A DNA stretch of 64,000 nucleotides from Allodiplogaster sudhausi (lineage: Eukaryota > Nematoda > Chromadorea > Rhabditida > Diplogasteridae), in contig CALZFC010000082.1 of assembly GCA_945643635.1 (NCBI GenBank), forward strand, positions 1,195,501 to 1,259,500, read 5' to 3'. A model generated the notes under the pieces. The model did no database searches. It was not told the DNA's origin and saw only the letters and a program-made list of their open reading frames with translations. Shown here one piece after another: positions 55,633 through 64,000 of the stretch. The translations under genes and the position numbers were made by a program. Numbering within the stretch: position 1 is the first letter of the stretch; the number at the start of each line of letters is the position of its first letter.

Positions 55633-56433
55633 ATGCAGTGCGCAATCGTTCTCGCAAGCCTCTTCCCGCTGATGGTAAGATATTTGCTTGGATTATATCC
55701 ACGTCATGTACTTCTATCCCTTATAATTTCTTTATAGAACGCAGAAACTTTCACTCGATTCCAGCGGATTGGCGAGTCGCGCCGAAGCATCAAAACAGGC
55801 GAACATCAGTCTTGCTTTCAAAACTGCATGCGATACCAGGCAAGTACACACTTTTTTTACTGTTTTGTTTGTTTCGCTTGAATAGAGCAATTGAGAAACG
55901 ATTTGGAATAAGACTCAAGCAATAAAAAGTGAGTCCAATAAATAATATAATGAAGGCGTAAAATTTTCTTTCATAACTGTTTTTTTCCCGAATCTTTCCA
56001 TGTTCATGCAGACCGGTGCGTGGGCGTCGCAGTCGATGGTGGTGGTGCGTGCAGTGTCGTCCTTGCCCCTCAAGCAGCCCCTGCAGGCTCCGTCTACTTT
56101 GATCGCCTAACAGGCGGTTCTTGCGCGGCGGGTTCAGGGGAGGTTCTTCGCTTCAACGAGGAGGATCTCACGACAACTACCCTTGCGCAAGTAAGTTTCT
56201 GTTGAGCCGAAGTGTTAAGCAAAACCCGGCCAATGTTGGTTGCGCACACCATTTGCATGACGGAACCGATCTTACAGTCGCAAATCATTCTGATTCTTAG
56301 ACAAAAAAACGGAGGCCTTGTCTGCCACAGCCCCAGTATGTACACATCATTCGAATGCATCATGCATTTTCCGGGCCCTAGCCGGCTGGCCAGAAATATT
56401 TCAGCTGATCACATAAACGAATTCAGAAATCTT

Positions 56434-56473
<40 letters not shown>

Positions 56474-58856
56474 CACCATTTCTAATACGTTTTTTTTTCT
56501 TCTCCACGGTCTCCATTACTCCCTCAACTTCCTCACCATCTACCTCCCAGTCAAGTACCACCACCAGCATCACAAGTCCCACAACATCTACCGCCCACTC
56601 AAGTACCAGCAGCAGCAGAACAAATCCGTCAACATCTACCGCCCAGTCAAGTACCAGCAGCAGCAGCACCACCACCACCATCACTCCTCCCACTACTAGC
56701 CAGTTGAAAACCACAACGACCTCAACGCTTGCGCCAGTAAGTTTTTGCTTACATACATACATAGATGATGCATTATATTAGTCCGCTTTCTGGCTTCTCA
56801 GTGCAACATAACCTGTCATAATCAAGAAAAAGATGGCTATGTTACATTTTGAGTCTATGTGACACGTTCCGACATGCAATATAGAAATATTTACGCTTTC
56901 TTTCAGTGGAGGATATAATCAATGAAGATGCATACATACATATATGACGGTGCAAACTAAAAAAAAGGTCGTTTTTGCGTTTTTGACCCGTTATGCGCAT
57001 TTGCACACAAATGTAACTTTTTGACCAATTTGGCATATTCGTGTGGAATATTCCAAAAAAGAATGTGACAGTGCGCAAAATTGGTATTGATAAAATGGAA
57101 AAAAAATTTGAGGCATTAAGTCTCGGGGCATTTCTATGGTTCGGGGCATTTCTATGGTTGATCATGGCAAACCCGAGTGCCTGAATATAAATATTTACAC
57201 ATGTAAACAAAATCTATGTACAAGCGTTTATCGAGAAACGCACAATATGATCGGACATTTTCGAACTTTCTGAAAGTTCCGAAAGTTCCCTGCCCCGTGG
57301 AACTGTACTTAGAGGCTATTTTCGTTGAAAAATTCTCTTGCAGATCTAATTTAATGCATCCATTAATTTTATTTTGAGCCTATCCACGTAGATTAATTAA
57401 TCTGCCCTTTCAAATGCAAGTCACGTCTCATCAATTTAGACAACTACCACTACGCCAGCGACCACGACTACGACTCCAGTAGTACGACTTCCATTAGATT
57501 TGTTCATTGTTTCAATGTTCTTTTAAAGAAATTTTTAAACCAAAAAAATTAAAATGCTGAAAAAGTTAATTTAATTTTTTTTTGAGAAAATATTCTTAAA
57601 TCTGCACTAAAATTAACCACAGCGCAGTGCCTGCCTCGCTTTTGTTTTAGTATTGTGCCTTTAGAACCAATATGTTGCAAAACAGGGCCGCCACATGAAC
57701 TACAGTACCGCTCAACGGCGAGGGGTCAATTCTATGTCGGCTAGGGCGGCCGCGGCCAATTGGGCAAGTGGAATATCTCGCTGTGGAAAACGTTTTCAGG
57801 CAAATCACATATCAATATGAGATCCTTGAATTTTTCTTCACTAATCACGTTAAACAAATCTTGAAAAAAGCAGCAAAACAAATGCTACACACGAAATACT
57901 ATTATGCGAACGCAGCAATTAGGTCACCGCCACAGCCGCCATAGCCGACATAGAATTAACCTCTCGCCGTTGAGCGGTACTGTATGTTTCTGCATGTAAA
58001 TCAATTTATTTTGGCTAAAATAGATAACAATGAATATTTCGACTTATACAATTGACCAACCAAAAGCTTTTTGTCTGTATACCTCATCTTGCCATCCTTC
58101 TCACGTTCTTCCCTCCAGACCTGGTCAGAGTGGTCTGCGTGGGCGGGAGACTGCTCCCCGCCTTGTGGCTGGTGCGGAACGCAGTCACGCACGCGCGTCT
58201 GCACTTCAAGCGGCGCGTGCAGGTACATTCATATACACACAGAAAATGATCTAAAAGAAAGTACCGCCAATGTGAACTAAATATATTTACTTCTTAATGT
58301 TTGATTGATTGATTGATTAATGTCCTACGGAAACTGTTCCGTTTCCGAACAAATTGAAATATCGCATATTATCAGCAAAATAGTTCACTTTGATATAATG
58401 GAAATTAAACAAAAGCGGGTTCGAATCAATGAGTCCAAGGGGTGAAAAGAAGAAAGCAGTCAATGCCCTCTTGCCCAATTAGCAGCCCCATTTTCACCAA
58501 GGGATGAGAGATAATCGCGCCAGAAAATGCGAGACAATGTAAGAAATTGAGAGAGGTTAGATACGCATGCATTTCAAATAGGAATTTTTGTTGCTGGCCC
58601 TAAATCGAAATGCATCCAGTTGTGAATTCTGATTTCTTTGAAGTGCAATGATACCAAATACGGTTTTCTTTCGTCGGATTCTTCTTTTAAATGGTGAGAA
58701 AATTAAAATAATAGAATAAATATAAATAATTCTAGCGGTGACGCCAGCCAGACGGAACCGTGCGGCTCGCGTGACATCTGCCCGACTCCGAAGGAGTCGT
58801 GCTGCGCTCCTTACAAAAAAAGCATCGTCGATAAACAGTTTGCTTGCGATTATTGA
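55633..58856 (+). CDS. PAN-like, Ser/Thr-rich, thrombospondin type-1 protein
   Basis: Exon 1 (55633-55674) is MQCAIVLASLFPLM. Exon 2 (55738-55839) is AETFTRFQRIGESRRSIKTG with SCFQNCMRYQ and a GC donor. Exon 3 (56008-56190) is DRCVGVAVDGGGACSVV with SVYFDRLTGGSC. 56551-56736 is a Ser/Thr-rich repeat (TSTAHSSTSSSRTNPSTSTA). 57440-57478 is TTTTPATTTTTP. 58119-58222 is a TSP1 repeat, WSEWSAWAGDCSPPCGWCG with SRTRVC. 58736-58856 completes it with SQTEPCGSRDICPTPKESCC and a short tail. Phases agree except at exon 3, whose acceptor reads TTCAT where the tandem copy has TTCAG. The next AG is 4 nt downstream and breaks the frame, so the gene may be damaged. It is probably extracellular and mucin-like. 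Confidence 0.6.
57703..57982. mobile_element. TA-flanked MITE, family CAGTACCGCTC (280 bp)
   Basis: Inverted ends CAGTACCGCTCAACGGCGAG, with TA duplications at 57701-57702 and 57983-57984. CAGT ends with TA targets suggest a Tc1/pogo-type origin. It sits in the intron before the TSP1 exon. Confidence 0.85.
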
Positions 58857-58981
58857 AGATACTATGGATTGGATTTTGCAATTCAATGCCGTATTAACTC
58901 CATGTATAGCCTTAATACATTTGTTGATAAAATATGTGAGCCACCCTGTTGTGGAGTTATGTGAACATAAGTAGAATACGT

Positions 58982-59430
58982 GACTTTGGGATTCACGTGA
59001 AATTAGGAATAATTACACCTGCACTATCCTTCCCCAGAGTACATCCCATTGCCCGCCAAGGACTACATCTTCCATCCCTATATAAACCCTCCTACACGTG
59101 AATAAACAAGTTCTGTTCGATCATACGTGTTCTTCTCTGGTTCCCGCATCGCATCTACTTCATCTCAAGACTCTCGGATCTCTGGGGTTGGTCGTTGTTC
59201 CCGCTGTCCGCCTCCTTTCAGGTTCCGGCGGTGTTCGGAAGAGGATTGAGGATAAGGAAGAAGAATAAGAATGGAGTACAGCCAGTGAGAGAGTTAGGCG
59301 AGAGAGATAAAAGAGTTCAGGAGACTCGTGAGAGATACAGCAAGAGGTTGCTGGCGAGAGCGTCTCGCCGTACGATATCTAGCGCTTGTGTTAGAGGCCA
59401 GTTTGGTGAGAGCGAGAAAACCTTGTAATC
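58982..59430 (+). mobile_element. LTR retrotransposon 5' fragment, third copy
   Basis: It shares GACTACATCTTCCATCCC, a TATATAAAC, AATAAACAAG and GTTCCCGCATCGCATCTAC with the copies at 12700 and 25500, followed by the leader (GGTTCCGGCGGTGTTCGG onward). It is more diverged and cut off before the gag start. Confidence 0.5.
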
Positions 59431-59439
59431 TATCCTTTA

Positions 59440-60159
59440 TTGGCTAGGACAAAAGATTACAACTCACCCGATCAGCTGCCGCGCATGCAAGCTGGGTCAA
59501 AGTAGATTTGAGAGGGTCGACGAACATGACCAATAGCGCTGTCGACTCTTCCACGAACCTCGCAGCTGCATACGGAAATATTTTTCACTTCTTTTAATAT
59601 CTGTGTTTATCAAGTTAAATAGGAGAGAGAGAGAATAGTAGGAAATGGAGGTAGAAAATAAAAGCTTCACTAATTCACCATCCCCGCATGTTCACCATTT
59701 TTGGACTTTTATTACTATTCGTTGTAAGTGGAATGAAAATGAGCTTTTTACATTATACTCCCTTGTATGCGCATATAAATATTCATCGATAATTGAGATT
59801 AGACTTCATCTTTTGCTTATCATCTTCGATAAGATTACATGTGCGACTGAATTCAAGTATTTAAAAAAGGTGACAGACTTGCTGCCCAAAATTAGCAATT
59901 TACTGCGAATTTTAAGGTCAAAATAAACTCACAGGGATACTTTGTTCGAGTTGTTGGCCTGGTAGACTCATTGGAATCCCAGACACAGTTTCTTCATCGT
60001 TTGCTACTACATTTTACGTCACTCTCATGATCGATTCTTGAAATCAGCTGATCGAATGGTTCTCATATTTTAACAACAAATTTATTCAGGATACACATGG
60101 AGTGAATACGGCATTTAATTGCACAATTTAATCCATATTATTTTCAATCATGCGCACAT
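59440..60159. other. Intergenic, no firm gene
   Basis: An AT-rich open stretch at 59645-59926 has no codon bias or splice context and is not called. Confidence 0.5.
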
Positions 60160-60711
60160 TTAAGTATTAGAGATCTTGCTATTTTTGTAAGGAATGCAGC
60201 ACGTGTCCATTGGAAAGGGGCATGGATCACACGCGTCGCATGGCTCCGTCTGGCTGGCGTCATAGCTGGAATTTAGATTAATTTGATTACCGTATTTTCT
60301 CTATTGAAAATACGGTATTTTAATTTCCACTATTTAAAAACCTATTCATAATTGAATCAAATTCAGAAATAATCTTTCACTCACTGTAAAATGTGCTTTT
60401 GGTTTCATAAAAGTAATTGTTGCTTCAAATCCGCATTCAGTTTCCATCACACCAAATTGAACTATTATGCGAGATTATTGCAATATGTTCAGAAACAGAG
60501 TAGTTCCGTAGGAAATGAAGTAGTTAATATAATTCTCTTATACTTTCTCGTAGATTAATTTTTGTGTGTCTTTACTTACTTTCTTTATGTGAAATAACCT
60601 GCACATGCAGCTTGAAGAGCAGTCGCGCGTTCGCGTCTGCTCTCCGCACCAGCGACAGGACGGGGAGCCGTCGCCCGTCCAGTCCGACCACTCGGACCAT
60701 ATCGGGATGCA
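60160..60711 (-). CDS. Thrombospondin type-1 domain gene, 3' exons
   Basis: Exon A (60711-60599), after TTCCCTCCAG, reads CIPIWSEWSDWTGDG, SPSCRWCGEQTRTRDC and SSSCMC, ending in phase 2. Exon B (60265-60160) reads YDASQTEPCDACDPCPFPMD with TCCIPYKNSK and a stop. Phases match those of the TSP1 exons at 58119 and 58736, so this is an inverted paralogue. The Cys in the WxGDCS motif is Gly here (TGDGSPSC), which removes one half of a usual TSP1 disulfide, while extra cysteines appear in CIPI and SSSCMC. 5' exons are uncertain; candidates are at 61530-61693 and about 62274-62339. Confidence 0.6.
60290..60315. mobile_element. 26-bp solo hairpin of the CCGTATTTTC MITE
   Basis: Only the two TIR ends remain (CCGTATTTTC...GAAAATACGG), with TA at 60288-60289 and 60316-60317. 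It lies 24 nt upstream of the 3' splice site of the TSP1 gene's last intron. Confidence 0.8.
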
Positions 60712-60956
60712 CTGGAGGGAAGAAAGTAGGGAGGATGACGAGAAGAAACAAAAGATTGTGGTAGGTCTATTGAACAAATTGAATTATTCTTTGTTATTAC
60801 TTGTTTCTCAAAATTTATTGATTTACCTAAAAAAAGATATGTTAGCATAGGTCTCTTTGAACACATTAATTGACTGAACAGTCATTGATTGAATTGAATT
60901 TGTTTATCGGATTGACCGATTTAAGAACAAACGGTATTGGAGAGTGTAAACGTATA

Positions 60957-61394
60957 CCGTATTTTCTCTATTAGTACCCCCGGGGGTTCTATTTTTCAAT
61001 AGCCCTGCGAGAGGGGGCACTATTAGAGGGAGGGGTTCTACTGGAGGGAGGGGTTCTATTTTTCAATGTGAGACACTAAAAGTTTGATAACAACATTTTC
61101 TTCTCAAAATAAGAAGAATCGTAGGTCGAATTCATAGGAATCATCACTGGAATATCCATTTTACCACATATTTTGAATGAATTAGCAATGATTTCATTGG
61201 AGAGAGCATCCCATACCTCCAGGATCCATTCGAGGTACGTCTCGAGCTGAGATTTTCAGGCTGTTGGGGGGGCACTATTGGAGGGGGGGGGTTCTACTAG
61301 AGGGAGGGGTTCTATTTTTCAATGGCTTTATCAGAGGGGGGGTACTATTAGAGGGGGGGTTCTAATAAAGGGGGAACTAATAGAGAAAATACGG
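60957..61394. mobile_element. TA-flanked MITE, family CCGTATTTTC (438 bp)
   Basis: Same TIR and TA duplications (60955-60956, 61395-61396). The interior is similar to 52254-52713, including GAACACTAAAAGTTTGAT-type and GGTCGAATTCA stretches. Confidence 0.85.
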
Positions 61395-61529
61395 TATATT
61401 CGTATAGAACGGGGCATGTCAAGCAATTGGAGGTAAAAGAGAGAAACAAGAAACAAAAGAAATAAATTACACTAAAGCATTGGAACAAAAGGTCCGGAAA
61501 GATGAAAGCGAGTTGGTAGAGTTGTCTCT

Positions 61530-61693
61530 TCAATTTGCATTAACTAAAGTAAAGTAATTCGGCAATGTTTGAAGGTAAATGGTGTCTTCGCAGGTGTTTT
61601 TACTTATGAATGCTAATTCTGTTGATTCTTCTCTTACGGTCACAGTGCCTGCCGCTATCAGCAAACGTACATACTTGAATCGGTTTGTCTTTC
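61530..61693 (-). CDS. Candidate exon upstream of the TSP1 gene
   Basis: After the acceptor CAATTTTTTCAG an open frame reads KTNRFKYVRLLIAAGTVTVR, then TELAFISKNTCEDTIYLQTL to a stop at 61530. AAGTVTV...TC faintly recalls PAGTVYF...SC of the PAN-like genes. Codon bias is weak and the frame ends in a stop instead of a donor, so this may be chance. Confidence 0.25.
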
Positions 61694-62273
61694 CTGAAAA
61701 AATTGAGAAGAAGTGATCATGTGTCGCTTCCGATTTTTGACAACAGTATTTTATTATCAAAAATGTAGAATGATAGCTGAAAATTAATAGAATCAACAAT
61801 GGAATATGCGTTTTACCAATTATTTTTTTAATAGAAAATATTAAAATTTACACTGAGAACATCATAAATTATTCATTTATTCCCTTGGTTTGGTCTCAGG
61901 TCGCGTCATATCTATACCAGTGTTGTCGAGTCTTAACTGATGTAGATAGCTAAATTAATGAATTAATTAACGCAATCAACTCAGCTGAACAATAGCAACA
62001 AGAAGCTTCCTGGAAGCCACCGCATTGAAATTAGAAGTAGACCAGAAATTAACGTAGAATTTAAAAGGGTAGTTAGTGGTACACCCTACCCGCCCACGTC
62101 ACACCTATTTATTTCACTTTTACATGAAAAATAGAGGCATAAAATAAAGAGCATAAAAAGCACATGATTTTCTATTTCGGTGAATACTAGATTGATGCTG
62201 AAAATTACATTGAATACAAAAATAATTACGAATTCTTGCAAAAAAATAAAAATCATTTTAAATGGCTTCATTT

Positions 62274-62339
62274 CGCTTGGCTTCTTTGGCACGCGGACGC
62301 TATAGTCGAGGCCTGTGGCCGCAGAGCAGCGCTGTAAAC
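62274..62339 (-). CDS. Candidate exon, unknown
   Basis: After the strong acceptor TTTCTTTCTAG one frame reads LQRCSAATGLDYSVRVPKKP with GC-ending codons. No donor could be fixed. It lies upstream of and in line with the minus-strand TSP1 gene. Confidence 0.25.
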
Positions 62340-63021
62340 CTAGAAAGAAACGAAGTGGGCATAGCAAACTCTTGACTGCTCCTTATAAAGAGGTCTAACA
62401 AGGAGCCGAGACATAAACTAGATTTATCAGAAGGACTTCTGCGGAGCCCGTTCAACATAAACGTAGCGTGAATTCTAACTTTCGGCTAAAACAAAAGCAG
62501 TGAGTATGCCTTATAGTTGTGTTTGATCTTATGAATTCTTCTTTCCATGATCTTTTGGGCATCACAGAAAAGCTAGATGGTAGCAATTAAACATTTGAAC
62601 GACGTTTTGTTCTTCTCCAAAAAGGAAGACACGTATTGACAGCATAGTGATACCAAGGAGGAACAAGAAGCGAGGAAGGCACTACTTTGATTGCCTACAA
62701 CTGCTTTAATGGCTGCTCTTGCACGTAGATACATACATAAACATATGCGCATATATAGAGGCCTTAAGATGGCAGAAATCAGTCGCAGAGAATGGCGAAA
62801 TCCAGAAGCTGCCACCACTTGCTTCCCTGCATTCTGCTTTCTCTTTGCTCCATTTCAAGCGTGGTCGGACAACTTGAATTTTGTCGAGGTTTGATCGAAG
62901 TCCTTTCGGAAGGTAATTTGACACGTGGCCAGCTTTCGTTGTATATTCTTGCAAGTCATGAATCATAATAATTGCACAAGCAAAGAAAAGAAGTAATTTT
63001 TATTTATTTTAATTTTAATAG

Positions 63022-63113
63022 CTTCAGCAACTTGCACTAAGACAAAAGAGGCATGCGACGCTGACTGGATTCGCTCGGCGCCATCGTGGGGACGAGATTA
63101 CGATGCATGCCAG
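63022..63113 (+). CDS. Candidate Cys-rich exon
   Basis: After TTTTAATAG the sequence reads SATCTKTKEACDADWIRSAP, SWGRDYDACQ in phase 1-to-0, followed by GTTTTC as donor. GC-ending codons and Cys/Trp content support coding, but no neighbouring exon was found and the family is not recognised. Confidence 0.35.
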
Positions 63114-63224
63114 GTTTTCTTATGCGACCCTATGTCATGAGTTCTTTCAGTGCAGCAAATCAATCGGAGTTATTCATTCATACATCACAGATATGACAGC
63201 ACATGGTACACACACAGAAAAAAA

Positions 63225-63830
63225 AGTTATGCTCTTAATAAGTTATGCTAGCAAAGTAGCGTGGACAAGTTACGTGGAGCAAAACATGTCAAGTGTTTGC
63301 CCTCTACGACGTCGTCGTCTCCTAAGAGTCAAAACGTAACTTTTTAAGTGAACCCCTGAAAGATACGTGGGGATATACTTAAAATGAACCAACACAAAAT
63401 AAGTTATGCTCGACCGAATCGCTCCACTCCACAAAGAAAAGCAAGATACGTGGAGCGTAACTTATCTGCATGATAGAAAAGTTACGCTCTCATCACGAAG
63501 TAGCGATCTCGTCCGATCTGGCAAGTTGGGCAACGTCGAGCGGCGACATTTACGGGTTCACATTCACATGAGCGCAAAAGTGCTTGAAAAAAGATTTTGT
63601 GCACTTTTACATATTTTACATTATTTTGTTTTCGTGCAACATAATAAAATGTACATTATTTCGTAATTTTTTTATTTTTCATCTGTTTCTTTCTCTACGA
63701 TTGTAATTGTCTTGAAATAAAAGCGTCCGTCAGTCGCGTTTTAATTGCAACTTTTATTTTTAGAGTAATGTTGAATAAAACTGTTTTTAGACATTTGCTA
63801 ATCTGCATAAAAGAAAAGTTACGCTGCCTC
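63225..63830. repeat. Cluster of AAGTTACGCT-type motifs
   Basis: About eight copies of AAGTTAYGY or its reverse complement, including a short hairpin at 63449-63490 (GAGCGTAACTT, then AAGTTACGCTC). ATCTGCAT...AAAGTTACGCT occurs twice (63460 and 63800). It may be a nested MITE; no TIR boundaries could be fixed. Confidence 0.4.
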
Positions 63831-64000
63831 GGCCGTTAATTCGATAGGGTGATTGCGAATTCACACCAGGCATCACACTATAAATGCGGTGCAAGCGGGC
63901 GAAAATGTTTTTTCTCACTTGTTTGATTCTATTTAGTTTTTCGAGTGATTTGCTTTTCATTTTTCCTTAGTACGTTATTAATTTCCTTGTTAAGGTTCCG

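Noticed and set aside
59645..59926. 93-codon frame
   Set aside because: AT-rich chance frame without signal peptide, Cys pattern or splice signals.
1..64000. CRISPR array, bacterial operons, rRNA
   Set aside because: Repeats here are microsatellites, MITEs and gene duplications; introns and TATA boxes mark the DNA as eukaryotic.

Overview
This is eukaryotic DNA, most likely from a nematode. The genes are small and split by short GT-AG introns, with GC-rich exons set in AT-rich, microsatellite-rich sequence. Thirteen loci encode short secreted proteins whose six-cysteine pattern matches the nematode-expanded C6 (DUF281-type) domain. The assignment to nematodes rests on that family and is an inference.

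Layout. From 1 to about 48.4 kb the window is an array of C6-domain genes. Each is built as a cassette: a CT/GA-rich upstream module, an ACAATTAG motif and TATA box, exon 1 (signal peptide plus Thr-rich tail, ending in phase 1), exon 2 (first half of the C6 domain, ending in phase 0), exon 3 (second half and stop), and a GGTCCC-rich 3' flank. The array is folded into a large imperfect inverted duplication centred near 19-20 kb. Arms 1-3610 and 37250-44330 match each other, as do 8565-17008 and 21320-31535. The innermost 1.3 kb is almost identical between arms. The right arm carries a young non-autonomous LTR retrotransposon (38196-41913), and the left arm keeps the matching empty site. Some loci are decayed: one has a 1-nt deletion, one lost exon 1 through a GA-tract deletion, and others have truncated or duplicated exons. 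A further inverted copy (28.4-29.8 kb against 45.2-46.6 kb) leads to the last C6 gene.

From about 49.5 to 64 kb the gene content changes. There are two tandem PAN-like, Thr/Ser-rich genes (51.4 and 55.6 kb), the second joined to a thrombospondin type-1 exon. A minus-strand TSP1 gene end lies at 60.2-60.7 kb, with several gene ends of unknown family between them. MITEs with TA or TTAA target duplications, LINE remnants, LTR fragments and a probable SINE lie mostly in introns and intergenic DNA.

The C6 proteins look like a diversifying set of secreted or surface-coat proteins, and the PAN/TSP1 proteins look like extracellular adhesion proteins. No enzyme, rRNA or convincing tRNA gene was found. 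All exon models come from reading splice signals, phase and codon bias by eye.
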